A stretch of DNA of 64,000 nt from CAIODY01 sp046051225 (GTDB taxonomy: Bacteria; Bacteroidota; Bacteroidia; Chitinophagales; CAIODY01), in the NCBI GenBank assembly GCA_046051225.1, contig JBJOOR010000009.1, positions 95,441 through 159,440 of the forward strand, in the 5' to 3' direction. Shown here piece by piece: positions 27,092 to 35,169 of the stretch. Under the pieces are notes generated by a model that searched no databases, was not told the DNA's origin, and was given only the letters and a program-made list of their open reading frames with translations. Position 1 is the first letter of the stretch; each line of letters starts with the position of its first letter. Made by a program: the position numbers and the translations under genes.

Positions 27092-28171
27092 ATGGCTACT
27101 AAAACAATTGAACACAAATTAAGCTTTCAAAAACCATATACAGCATTTTATTCTACGCTTAAAAAAAGAGTTGATGATTATTTTACCCAAAATAATGTAA
27201 GCGATAAGGCAAATGCCGAAATGATAATTAAAACTATTATTTTATTGTCGAGTGCAGTTGCCTGTTATGCTGCAATTGTATGGGTGGTATTACCATTATG
27301 GCTTTCGGTTGTTTTATGTATTTTGTTGGGTATGATAATGGCAGGTATTGGGTTTTCAGTGCAACACGATGCTAATCACGGCGGATACTCAAACAATAAA
27401 AATGTAAACTATTTACTAGGTTTAACTTTAAATATTTTAGGTGGTAATGCATTTATTTGGAAAGTAAAGCATAATATTAATCACCACACTTATACCAATA
27501 TTGAGGGCTATGATGATGATATAGCTAAGCACCCTGTATTTCGTTTTAGCCCAGTGCAAGAGTTAAAATGGTTTCATAAATTTCAATATTTATATTGGAT
27601 TCCGATGTATTCATTAAGTTCAATTGTATGGGTGGTTTATAATGATTATCATAAATATTTTTTTGGAAAAATTGTAAATACCACCATGCCTAAAATGGAT
27701 ACACAAGAAAAAATAGTTTTTTGGCTTACTAAAGCTATTTCTATTTCTATTTCTATTTTCATCCCTGCGTATTTTGTAGGATGGACACATGCATTATTGG
27801 GTTTTTTATTCGTACATATTTCATTAGGTTATACTTTATCTTTAATTTTTCAATTGGCTCATAGTGTTGAAGAAATGGAGTTTCCGGTTCCTAATGATGT
27901 AAATTTAATAGAAGAAGAATGGGCAATTCACCAAGTACGTACTACTGCTAATTTTGCTACTCACAATCGTTTTTTAAATTGGTATGTAGGTGGGTTAAAC
28001 TTTCAAATTGAGCATCATTTGTTTCCTCGTGTTTGTCATGTTCATTACACCAAAATATCTAAAATAGTAGAGCAAACATGTAATGAATTTAATTTGCCTT
28101 ATGTAAATCATCCTACATTTAGCGGTTCATTTGCTTCACATGTTCAACATCTAAAAAATTTGGGGCGTTAA
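27092..28171 (+). CDS. Membrane fatty-acid (acyl-lipid/acyl-CoA) desaturase
   Basis: 359 aa. The three iron-ligand His boxes are HDANHGG, HNINHHTYTN and QIEHHLFP, separated by paired membrane helices. The QIEHH third box is typical of front-end (delta-5/6-like) desaturases. There is no cytochrome b5 fusion, so ferredoxin or another donor is needed. It introduces a double bond in membrane lipid acyl chains. Its stop TAA overlaps that of the convergent AraC gene in a TTAA. Confidence 0.9.
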   Translation: MATKTIEHKLSFQKPYTAFYSTLKKRVDDYFTQNNVSDKANAEMIIKTIILLSSAVACYAAIVWVVLPLWLSVVLCILLGMIMAGIGFSVQHDANHGGYSNNKNVNYLLGLTLNILGGNAFIWKVKHNINHHTYTNIEGYDDDIAKHPVFRFSPVQELKWFHKFQYLYWIPMYSLSSIVWVVYNDYHKYFFGKIVNTTMPKMDTQEKIVFWLTKAISISISIFIPAYFVGWTHALLGFLFVHISLGYTLSLIFQLAHSVEEMEFPVPNDVNLIEEEWAIHQVRTTANFATHNRFLNWYVGGLNFQIEHHLFPRVCHVHYTKISKIVEQTCNEFNLPYVNHPTFSGSFASHVQHLKNLGR

Positions 28172-28767
28172 ATTTTATTTAAAGGCATTCTGGGCGAATG
28201 ATTCGAGTCTTTTTTGTAATCCTGTACACTTTGTCCTGCTACTTGCTTAAATTGTGCCGATAAATGAGCAACACTGCTGTAACCCATTTGGTAAGATATT
28301 TCGCTTAATGAAAGTTCATCATAGCTAATTAATTCTTTTACTTTTTCAATCTTTAGTCGGATAATATATTTTTCTAAAGTTGTACTTTCTTTCTTGTTAA
28401 ATACTTTGCTGATATGGCTATAAGAATAACCTAATTTTTGAGCCAAAAAATCTGAATTACGAAGTATTGTATTGGTATTACTTCCAAAAATAATTAATTG
28501 AATCATAGCAGCTTTTACCTGCTCTACTAATTTTGTTTCTTCATCACTTATTAAGTCGAAGCCATTTCTATTTAATATAGCACTAATAAAATCTAAATTA
28601 ATCACACCTTCGTTAAATTGAAGTATGGCTTTGCCCAATTCTACATGTTCAACTTGTATAAATCCTGTTCGTTCCAATTCCCATTTAACCACTTTTATAC
28701 AGCTATCGCAAACCATATTCCTGATGAATATTTCTTGTCGTTTAGTATTTAGGGTATGAGGTTGCAT
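28168..28767 (-). CDS. AraC-family regulator with N-terminal HMA-like domain
   Basis: 199 aa. Residues 10-75 look like a heavy-metal-associated ferredoxin-like fold and keep the MxCxxC metal motif (NMVCDSCIKVV). Residues 100-190 contain two helix-turn-helix units of the AraC type (KLGYSYSHISKVFNKKE and EISYQMGYSSVAHLSAQFK). It may sense a metal or thiol and regulate nearby uptake or efflux genes, perhaps the TonB receptor unit; no operator was found. Promoter element at 28777-28784. Confidence 0.85.
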   Translation of the reverse strand: MQPHTLNTKRQEIFIRNMVCDSCIKVVKWELERTGFIQVEHVELGKAILQFNEGVINLDFISAILNRNGFDLISDEETKLVEQVKAAMIQLIIFGSNTNTILRNSDFLAQKLGYSYSHISKVFNKKESTTLEKYIIRLKIEKVKELISYDELSLSEISYQMGYSSVAHLSAQFKQVAGQSVQDYKKDSNHSPRMPLNKI

Positions 28768-28776
28768 TTATATTTT

Positions 28777-28784
28777 CAAAAGTA
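28777..28784 (-). promoter_or_regulatory. -7 promoter element TACTTTTG of the HMA-AraC gene
   Basis: Minus-strand TAnnTTTG match 9 bp before the ATG; near-leaderless. Confidence 0.5.
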
Positions 28785-28788
28785 ATTA

Positions 28789-30015
28789 TTATTTTTTTAG
28801 TAACTGATGATATAATTTTCTTACATCTTCTACCAATCTTTCATGACCAAATTTTTTGTTTACACTATCAAATCCTTTTCTGCCCATTTGCTCTCTCAAT
28901 CCTTTGTTGGCAATTAGGTTTTTTAAGTGTCGGCTAAATATTTCTACTTCGCCTACTTTGGTTAAAAATCCTGTTATATTTTCTTCTACCACATTGGCTA
29001 CACCACCTACATTGGTGCTTATTACAGGCTTGTTTGATGCCAGTGCTTCAATCAAACTTACAGGTGTTCCTTCATTTAAAGATGTCATAGTTACAATATC
29101 TAAACCAGCCATTGCCAATGGTATATTTTGCATCCAACTACAAAAAATAATATCTGAATTGTTATCCAAATCCAATCCATTTTTTAACCCATCATTTTTA
29201 TTTTCTATCCAATGATGAGCAGTAAATGATAGGCCATTTTCATTGCATAATTGCTCTACTTTTAATCTGTCTTCGCCATCGCCAATAATAAAAAATTTTA
29301 CTTTTTGCTGAACGCCTGCTTTTACTTTTTTTACTACTTGCAAAAACATTTCATGATTTTTAATGGGTACTAATCTGCCTATAATGCCTACGGCTACTGT
29401 TTTTTCATCAATACCATAATAATCTCTAAACCATTTTCTGTTGTCAATTTGATTGATTTGAAATCTTTCTAAATCAAAACCTAATGGCACTACATGAACT
29501 TTATCAGCATCACAAATCTGAAAATCTTTAGTCAATTCTTTTTTCTGTAATTCGCTAATAGCAATAATAGCAGTAGATTTTCTGCCCAAAAATCTTTCAA
29601 TGCCAATAAATATTTTATTGGCAATAGAGTTAAAATACGAATGAAAAGTATGTCCATGAAAAGTATGCACAATTACTGGCACACCCATTTGCCAAGCCGC
29701 AAAACGACCTAGAGCACCTGCTTTGGCAGCATGTGTATGTACAATATCAGGTTTAAATTCTTTTATAATTTGTTTAATTTCTTTCAGTGCTTTTCTATCT
29801 TTTAATGGATTTAAACTACGATACATTCCATTTATATATCTTGCTTTTAAACCTAAACTTTCAACAATAAATTCGCTACTAGCTTCGGTTTCATCTTTAT
29901 TGCCTGCTATTAATAAAGTTTCAAACTCGGGCGATAGATATTTAGTTAAATAAGCAGCATTATAAGTAGGGCCACCTAAATTTAATCGATTAATTATACG
30001 TAGTACTTTTGGCAT
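28789..30015 (-). CDS. Family 4-type glycosyltransferase
   Basis: 408 aa with GT-B architecture. N-terminal RLNLGGPTYNAAYLTKYLS and VHTHAAKAGALGRFAAW form the acceptor side. C-terminal VGIIGRLVPIKNHEMFLQVVKK and the EGTPVSLIEALASNKPVI block (E-x7-E-type) form the nucleotide-sugar side. It likely extends a surface polysaccharide. It is separate in sequence from the glycosyltransferase at 11351. Expressed alone from the promoter element at 30047. Confidence 0.87.
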   Translation of the reverse strand: MPKVLRIINRLNLGGPTYNAAYLTKYLSPEFETLLIAGNKDETEASSEFIVESLGLKARYINGMYRSLNPLKDRKALKEIKQIIKEFKPDIVHTHAAKAGALGRFAAWQMGVPVIVHTFHGHTFHSYFNSIANKIFIGIERFLGRKSTAIIAISELQKKELTKDFQICDADKVHVVPLGFDLERFQINQIDNRKWFRDYYGIDEKTVAVGIIGRLVPIKNHEMFLQVVKKVKAGVQQKVKFFIIGDGEDRLKVEQLCNENGLSFTAHHWIENKNDGLKNGLDLDNNSDIIFCSWMQNIPLAMAGLDIVTMTSLNEGTPVSLIEALASNKPVISTNVGGVANVVEENITGFLTKVGEVEIFSRHLKNLIANKGLREQMGRKGFDSVNKKFGHERLVEDVRKLYHQLLKK

Positions 30016-30046
30016 TTATTTATTATCTATACAAAATTGAATTTTG

Positions 30047-30054
30047 CAAATATA
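30047..30054 (-). promoter_or_regulatory. -7 promoter element TATATTTG of the glycosyltransferase gene
   Basis: Minus-strand TAnnTTTG match, 31 bp before the ATG at 30015. It lies just left of the divergent GNAT start at 30060. Confidence 0.5.
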
Positions 30055-30059
30055 AAAAA

Positions 30060-30506
30060 ATGATGAACCTTATTTACAAACAAATAGAATATACATCAAC
30101 TGATTATAAGCAGATGATTGAATTAAGAATTGATGTATTACGAAAGCCTTTAGGATTAACCTATACAGCTGATGATTTGGCAAAAGATGAATTTGATTTT
30201 TTGTTAGCAGCATTTTCCGAAAATAAAATAATTGCCTGCTGCATTCTTCATCAAGTTAATAAAAATACTTTTAAATTAAGGCAAATGGCTGTGGCAAATC
30301 ATTTACAAAAAAATGGAGTAGGGAAGGGGTTGATTCAATTTGCCGAACAATTTGCTTTACAAAAAAATGTAAATAAAATAGAAATGAATGCTCGAAAATA
30401 TGCAGTTGAATTTTATGAAAAATTGGGCTATAAAATAATTGGTGATGAATTTTTGGAAGTTGGTATTCCGCATTTTAAAATGGAAAAGTGTTTGATTGAT
30501 AAATGA
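30060..30506 (+). CDS. GNAT-family N-acetyltransferase
   Basis: 148 aa from the ATG at 30060 (a second ATG follows directly). A longer frame to 30009 would overlap the divergent glycosyltransferase and its promoter and is rejected. The acetyl-CoA loop is LRQMAVANHLQKNGVGKGL, and the C-terminus ARKYAVEFYEKLGYKIIGDEFLEVGIPHFKMEK is typical of the ElaA/GNAT group. The substrate amine is unknown. Monocistronic, with a terminator downstream. Confidence 0.85.
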   Translation: MMNLIYKQIEYTSTDYKQMIELRIDVLRKPLGLTYTADDLAKDEFDFLLAAFSENKIIACCILHQVNKNTFKLRQMAVANHLQKNGVGKGLIQFAEQFALQKNVNKIEMNARKYAVEFYEKLGYKIIGDEFLEVGIPHFKMEKCLIDK

Positions 30507-30560
30507 ACGAAATGGTATTCAGAATTTTAAAAAAATAAGCTATCAAAAGTCTTAAAAAAT

Positions 30561-30594
30561 AAAAAGCCATCTTTATTATTGAAGATGGCTTTTT
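30561..30594. terminator. Bidirectional terminator between GNAT and THX genes
   Basis: Stem AAAAAGCCATCTT / AAGATGGCTTTTT with a short AT loop; A and T tracts on either side suit both converging transcripts. Confidence 0.8.
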
Positions 30595-30611
30595 GATTTC
30601 TAAGAAAGAAA

Positions 30612-30740
30612 TTATTTCTTTTTTGTAGCTGCTTTGGTAGCAGTTGCTGTTTCAGCTTTTTTTACTTTTTGCGGACGACTAATTCCGAAAGAACCAGCTG
30701 AAATTTTTCCTTTTGTAGTACGGCGATCACCTCTGCCCAT
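30612..30740 (-). CDS. Small ribosomal protein THX (30S)
   Basis: 42 codons, below usual ORF cut-offs. The translation begins MGRGDRRTTKGKISAGSFG, then ISRPQKVKK, and ends in a Lys/Thr/Ala tail KKK. The GxGDxR(S/T)xxGKIxxGSxGxxRPxK pattern is that of THX, a basic peptide that fills a cavity in the head of the 30S subunit; the Ala/Thr/Lys tail is a lineage extension. A TAACTTTG promoter element lies at 30791-30798 and a terminator at 30561-30594. Confidence 0.85.
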   Translation of the reverse strand: MGRGDRRTTKGKISAGSFGISRPQKVKKAETATATKAATKKK

Positions 30741-30790
30741 GATGTTTAATTTTTATTTAGTTAATTAATATTTTTAAAATGTTGCTTCGG

Positions 30791-30798
30791 CAAAGTTA
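30791..30798 (-). promoter_or_regulatory. -7 promoter element TAACTTTG of the THX gene
   Basis: Minus-strand TAnnTTTG match about 50 bp before the ATG at 30740, just beyond the HU terminator. Confidence 0.5.
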
Positions 30799-30800
30799 GT

Positions 30801-30841
30801 AAATAAAAAAAGCAAGATTTCACAACCTTGCTTTTTTATTT
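30801..30841 (-). terminator. Terminator of the HU gene
   Basis: Stem AAATAAAAAAAGCAAG / CTTGCTTTTTTATTT with a 10-nt loop, 15 bp after the HU stop. Confidence 0.8.
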
Positions 30842-30856
30842 TGATGAACAACAAAA

Positions 30857-31135
30857 TTATTTTTTGTTCACTTTACCAGCTAATTGTTTACCAGCTTTAA
30901 ATTTCACAACGTTTCTTGCAGAAATTTTAATTGGTTTACCAGTTTGAGGATTGCGACCATTACGAGCTGCACGTTTAGATACGCTGTAAGTACCAAATCC
31001 AACTAAAGTAATTTTACCACCTTTTTTCAAAGTGTCTTCAGTAGATTTCATAAATGAGTTCAATGCTGATTCAGCTTGAGCTTTTGAAATTTTCGCATCT
31101 CCTGCGATTTTTGTGATTAAATCTCCTTTGTTCAT
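30857..31135 (-). CDS. HU-family DNA-binding protein
   Basis: 92 aa, normal HU size. Helical N-terminus MNKGDLITKIAGDAKISKAQAE, then GGKITLVGFGTYSVSKRAARNGRNPQTGK, with the DNA-intercalating Pro in NPQTGKP, and a basic C-terminus. It bends and compacts chromosomal DNA as a dimer. It has its own promoter (31185) and terminator. Confidence 0.95.
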   Translation of the reverse strand: MNKGDLITKIAGDAKISKAQAESALNSFMKSTEDTLKKGGKITLVGFGTYSVSKRAARNGRNPQTGKPIKISARNVVKFKAGKQLAGKVNKK

Positions 31136-31428
31136 GATTGAAAGATTTTTTTGTTTTGGTTAAAAAATTGATTTTTTGTAAGGGCAAATATATAGGCAGA
31201 ATGGGCGTTTGCAAGTGTGTGTATGCAAAAAAATGTTGATAACTGCGGCTTGTGTCAAATACGTATTTTTTGTATTTTTATAAATCATTGATTTTTATAT
31301 ATTTATAAACTAATAAAAACCGAATTTAACAATTTTTAAAAGCTGTAGCTGTTGATAAATAGTAGTACACAGCTATTGACAGTGCTTGAAATAGGCTTAA
31401 AACTTGACTTATTTCTATTCCAAAAGTA
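31136..31428. other. 293-bp AT-rich region between HU and the ABC exporter gene
   Basis: Holds the HU promoter element TATATTTG (minus strand, 31185-31192). Two copies of TGTTGATAA (31234-31242 and 31350-31358) and an AGCTGT/ACAGCT inverted pair near 31341-31374 are also present; their role is unclear. No gene is visible. Confidence 0.5.
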
Positions 31429-33243
31429 CTATTTTTTATTTGCCATGCTCAAAGCCATATCTGCTTTACGTTCGCCAATTTGTTGGCGCCACATAGCATA
31501 GTACAAACCTTTTTCAGCCAACAATTCATCATGTTTGCCTGATTCAATAATATTACCTTTTTCTAAAACATAAATTTTATCAGCATGCATAATAGTGCTT
31601 AATCTATGGGCAATCAATACAGTTATTTTGTCCTTTTTCGAATTAATTTCTCTAATCGTATCCGCTATTTCTTCTTCAGTTAATGAATCTAAAGCCGATG
31701 TAGCTTCATCCATAATCATCAATCGTGGCTTGCGCAATAATGCTCTGGCTATTGATAAACGCTGCTTTTCTCCACCGCTTACTTTTACACCGCCTTCGCC
31801 AATTAAACTATCAATACCTTTATCTGCTCTAGCTAATAAATTATGGCAGCTTGCTTTATTCAAGGCTTCCATAATATCAGCATCGGTTGCATTGGGTTGT
31901 ACAAATAATAAATTTTCTTTTATAGTGCCTGCAAATAGCTGTGTATCTTGTGTTACAAAGCCTATTTGATTTCTTAAATCATTAAAATCAATTGAAGTTT
32001 CATCTAATTCATTGTATAAAATATTGCCTGTTTGTGGGCGATATAACCCTACCAATAATTTCATTAATGTAGTTTTGCCACTGCCCGAAGGTCCTACAAA
32101 TGCAATAGTTTCGCCCAATTTTACTTGAAATGAAATATGTTCAATTGCGTTTTGTTGTGCGCTTTTATGTTTAAATTCTACTTCTTTAAATTCTAATTTA
32201 TTTATTTCGCTTAAATGTTTTGGTTCGGCTGGATGTGGCTCGGGTGGCTTATTCATCAATGTATTAAAATTATTTAATGATGCTTCGGCTTCACGATATG
32301 ATAAAATAATATTGCCTATTTCTTGTAATGGACCAAATACAAAGAAAGAGAAAATTTGCATCGTTACTAATTGATCGGGTTCCATAATACGACCATAAAT
32401 TAGCCACATCATTAAAAATAAAATTAATTGGCGCAATGTATTTACCATAGTGCCTTGCAAAAAATTTAAACTTCTTATTCGTTTTACTTTTGTTAATTCT
32501 AAATTTAAAATTTTAAAAGTATTTCTGTTTAATCGGTTTACTTCTTGGTCGGTAAGTCCTAAACTTTTTACCAATTCAATATTTCTAAGCGATTCGGTAG
32601 TTGAACCAGCCAACGAATTGGTTTGCCCAACAATATTTTTTTGTATCTGTTTTATTTTTTTACTTAATAAACTGGTAACTGTTGAAAGTGTAACGATACC
32701 AACAATGTAAACAATGGGCACCGACCAATGAATGAAAATAGAGGCATATATAAACACAAAAATTACACCTACCAATATGCCAAAAAGTATATTGATAAAA
32801 CTGGTCATTAATTTTTCGGTATCGGTTCTTACTTTTTGTAAAATACTTAAAGTTTCGCCGCTGCGTTGGTCTTCAAAATCTTGATAAGGTAATCGCATGG
32901 CATGTTTTAAGCCATCGGTAAAAACATTAGCACCAAATTTTTGTATAATTTTAGTTAAAAAATAATCTTGAAAATTTTTAGCAATTCGGCTAATCATGGC
33001 TACACTTATTGAGGCAAGCAATAGCCATATTACACTATTATAATGTTCTAAAAAAAATGTATGATAAGTGGTATAACCTTGTCCGTGTAGATTATAATTT
33101 TCTTTATATTTAAAAGCCAATTTTACTAATTTGCCCAATATTATTGGGTCGCATAAACTAAAACCAGTGTTAATGGCTGCTAAGATTAATGTTAAAACTA
33201 CCAACCATTTATAAGGTTTTAGGTATTGGAATAATATTTTCAT
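31429..33243 (-). CDS. ABC exporter, fused permease/ATPase
   Basis: 604 aa from the ATG at 33243 (MKILFQYLKPYKW); a start nine codons earlier is possible. Six membrane helices lie within residues 10-330, followed by the nucleotide-binding domain. That domain has Walker A GPSGSGKTT, signature VSGGEKQRLSIARA, Walker B LMIMDEATSAL and switch His in VLIAHRLST. It would work as a homodimer in the inner membrane, as MsbA-type or drug exporters do. The substrate is unknown. Confidence 0.92.
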   Translation of the reverse strand: MKILFQYLKPYKWLVVLTLILAAINTGFSLCDPIILGKLVKLAFKYKENYNLHGQGYTTYHTFFLEHYNSVIWLLLASISVAMISRIAKNFQDYFLTKIIQKFGANVFTDGLKHAMRLPYQDFEDQRSGETLSILQKVRTDTEKLMTSFINILFGILVGVIFVFIYASIFIHWSVPIVYIVGIVTLSTVTSLLSKKIKQIQKNIVGQTNSLAGSTTESLRNIELVKSLGLTDQEVNRLNRNTFKILNLELTKVKRIRSLNFLQGTMVNTLRQLILFLMMWLIYGRIMEPDQLVTMQIFSFFVFGPLQEIGNIILSYREAEASLNNFNTLMNKPPEPHPAEPKHLSEINKLEFKEVEFKHKSAQQNAIEHISFQVKLGETIAFVGPSGSGKTTLMKLLVGLYRPQTGNILYNELDETSIDFNDLRNQIGFVTQDTQLFAGTIKENLLFVQPNATDADIMEALNKASCHNLLARADKGIDSLIGEGGVKVSGGEKQRLSIARALLRKPRLMIMDEATSALDSLTEEEIADTIREINSKKDKITVLIAHRLSTIMHADKIYVLEKGNIIESGKHDELLAEKGLYYAMWRQQIGERKADMALSMANKK

Positions 33244-33343
33244 TTGTAAAAAGTTACTTTTGCGGTTCAAAAAAAAGAAAGCGAAGGTAAAACGTTTTTA
33301 ATAGAAAGATGTTTAACAATAATAAACTTAATTATAAAATAGG

Positions 33344-33688
33344 ATGAACAACAATCAAATTATTTTCAATATCGAATTAGATGCTGAAAAAACACCCGAA
33401 AGCATTACTTGGCAAGCTACACAAGCTGGTAATAAAACCGAACCATGCAAAGCCATGTTGGTTTCTATTTGGGATGCTGAAGCAAAGCAAACTTTAAAAA
33501 TAGATTTGTGGACTAAGGATATGCCTTTAGAAGAAATGAATTTATTTTTTTATCAAACGCTGCATACTATGGCTGATACGTTAAAGCGTTCAACAAATAA
33601 TGAAGAAGCGGCTTTAAATTTTAAAGCATTTGCTAATATGTTTGGCGAAAATACGGGCGTAGTAAAAAAGATTGAAGATAAAAATTAA
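33344..33688 (+). CDS. gldC: Gliding motility protein GldC
   Basis: 114 aa. The segments IIFNIELDAEKTPESITWQAT, MLVSIWDAEAKQTLKIDLW and TKDMPLEEMNLFFYQTL match GldC closely. It is a small soluble protein found with the gliding/T9SS genes of Bacteroidota, and its biochemical role is not settled. gldB, its usual neighbour in flavobacteria, is not next to it here. It is followed 6 bp later by mqnD. Confidence 0.88.
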   Translation: MNNNQIIFNIELDAEKTPESITWQATQAGNKTEPCKAMLVSIWDAEAKQTLKIDLWTKDMPLEEMNLFFYQTLHTMADTLKRSTNNEEAALNFKAFANMFGENTGVVKKIEDKN

Positions 33689-33694
33689 GCCATC

Positions 33695-34582
33695 ATGGAA
33701 CTTACACTTGGTTTTAGCCCATGCCCCAATGATACTTTTATTTTTGAAAAATTATTGCAAGAAAATAATGATATACTTCTTGGGCAAATACCATCCTTCT
33801 CTGTTGGAGAAGATAAAGATGAGGTCAGCAATAAGCATTTGTCGAATAAGTATACTAATGACTTCAAATTTAAACCTGTAATTGCTGATGTAGAAGAGCT
33901 GAACAGAAAAGCATTTAATGAAGAATTAGATATTACTAAATTAAGCTTTCATACGTGGCTTTATTTAAAAGACAAATACGATTTATTAAATAGTGGCAGT
34001 GCATTGGGCAGAGGTTGTGGCCCATTATTAGTTGCAAAAAAAAATATTGATGTAGCTGAAATTGAAAACCTATCAGTGGCTATACCTGGCAAATACACTA
34101 CGGCTAATTTTTTATTATCGGCTCGGTTTCCGAATTTAAAAAACAAGAAAGAAATAATTTTTTCGGGTATTGAAGATGCTGTATTAAATGGCGATGTGGA
34201 TGCTGGATTAATTATTCATGAAAATCGGTTTACTTATCAGCAAAAAGGATTAGTAAAAATAATGGATATGGGCGAATGGTGGGAAACGTATACCCAATGC
34301 GCCATACCGCTGGGTGGTATCGTAATTCATAAGCGATTGGGCGAAGATGTAAAAAACAAAGTAGATGCTTTATTAAAGCAAAGTGTACAATGGGCGATGA
34401 ACCGAAAACCTTTTATTTCTGATTTTGTAAAACAGTATTCGCAAACTATGCAAGAGGATGTAATGCGCCAACATATTGATTTATATGTAAATGAATTTAC
34501 TATTGATTTGGGCGATGAAGGAAAAAAAGCGATTGAAATAATGAATGATTCATTTGATTCTTTAAAACAAGCATTTCATTAG
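33695..34582 (+). CDS. mqnD: 1,4-dihydroxy-6-naphthoate synthase with an inserted loop
   Basis: 295 aa. The family start LTLGFSPCPNDTFIF, then VIADVEELNRKAFNEELDITKLSFHTW and the GRGCGPLLVA segment identify MqnD. This enzyme turns cyclic dehypoxanthine futalosine into dihydroxynaphthoate in the futalosine menaquinone route. Between FEKLL and FKFKPVIADVEEL there are about 27 more residues than usual in the family (roughly residues 22-50). The DNA of this loop carries a palindromic element (33786-33824). The insertion is in frame and both flanks are intact, so the enzyme is probably functional. Confidence 0.92.
   Translation: MELTLGFSPCPNDTFIFEKLLQENNDILLGQIPSFSVGEDKDEVSNKHLSNKYTNDFKFKPVIADVEELNRKAFNEELDITKLSFHTWLYLKDKYDLLNSGSALGRGCGPLLVAKKNIDVAEIENLSVAIPGKYTTANFLLSARFPNLKNKKEIIFSGIEDAVLNGDVDAGLIIHENRFTYQQKGLVKIMDMGEWWETYTQCAIPLGGIVIHKRLGEDVKNKVDALLKQSVQWAMNRKPFISDFVKQYSQTMQEDVMRQHIDLYVNEFTIDLGDEGKKAIEIMNDSFDSLKQAFH
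33786..33824. repeat. Palindromic element inserted in frame in mqnD
   Basis: CTTCTC-TGTTG-GAGAAG at 33796-33812, followed by ATAAAGATGAGGT. The pattern CCTTCTC-N4-GGAGAAG-N(5-7)-GATGAGGT recurs in the recombinase linker at 62819-62851. The upstream part AAATACCATCCTTCTCTG matches 17 of 18 bases of the non-coding sequence at 15746-15763. Confidence 0.6.
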
Positions 34583-34584
34583 CC

Positions 34585-34866
34585 ATGAAAAAAATATATC
34601 ATTATCTCTATTATTGTTTTTATGTATTAGTTACTAGGAAGAAATCACATGGTGATTCCTACGAAAATAAAGCTTCAATTGCATTTAGTTTTTTTCTTGT
34701 TCAATTATTAGGCAATATTTCGAAAATAGCACTTTTGTTAGATGGCACAAGTTGTCCGAAAGATTTAATAACTTTCTTTGCAAGTATTTTATTGTTAATT
34801 CCATATTCTCTTATTTACTTCAATAAAAAATATTTTGTTGATTCAAAATTATTCAGAGAAATATGA
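34585..34866 (+). CDS. Small hypothetical membrane protein
   Basis: 93 aa, starting two bases after the mqnD stop. Two hydrophobic segments (ASIAFSFFLVQLLGNISKIALLL and DLITFFASILLLIPYSLIYF) flank a short polar loop, suggesting a two-helix inner-membrane protein. I recognise no family. The close spacing suggests co-transcription with mqnD. Confidence 0.5.
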   Translation: MKKIYHYLYYCFYVLVTRKKSHGDSYENKASIAFSFFLVQLLGNISKIALLLDGTSCPKDLITFFASILLLIPYSLIYFNKKYFVDSKLFREI

Positions 34867-35169
34867 GATTACCATAATGCTAATTCATCAAAAGCTTGGG
34901 CAAAGTTTTTTGCTATATTTTTTATGTGTTTTTCAATATTGTCCTTTTTATTATTGTGGCCTAGTTGGTGTTGGAAAAAGTAAGTTATAGAAAAAATAAT
35001 TTTGTTGAACAATTTCAAAAAATTAATACCATAATGAAAAGATAGTAGTAAGTAAAAAAAAATCTTTCTTGCTTGCAACCATTTGTTGCATCTTACCGAC
35101 TATGTAGTTAGAAACCTTAAAATAATGTATTGAATTAAGTGGGAATGTCTGTAATTTTAAAACCTAAAG
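34867..35169. other. 303-bp region before the sigma-factor gene
   Basis: AT-rich. A 69-codon frame exists on the minus strand (34869-35078, ending NIEKHIKNIAKNFAQAFDELALW), which could be a small gene or a remnant; it has no promoter element or family match that I can see. No TAnnTTTG element was found for the sigma gene. Confidence 0.4.

Noticed and set aside
31136..31428. Replication origin based on two TGTTGATAA motifs near the HU gene
   Set aside because: The motif differs from the DnaA box at a key base, only two copies exist, and there is no dnaA, dnaN or other origin marker.
33695..34582. Frameshift or pseudogene in mqnD
   Set aside because: The extra segment is in frame, has no stop, and the family motifs continue on both sides.
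34869..35078. 69-aa minus-strand gene
   Set aside because: AT-driven composition, no promoter element and no recognisable family; kept only as a remark on the intergenic region.
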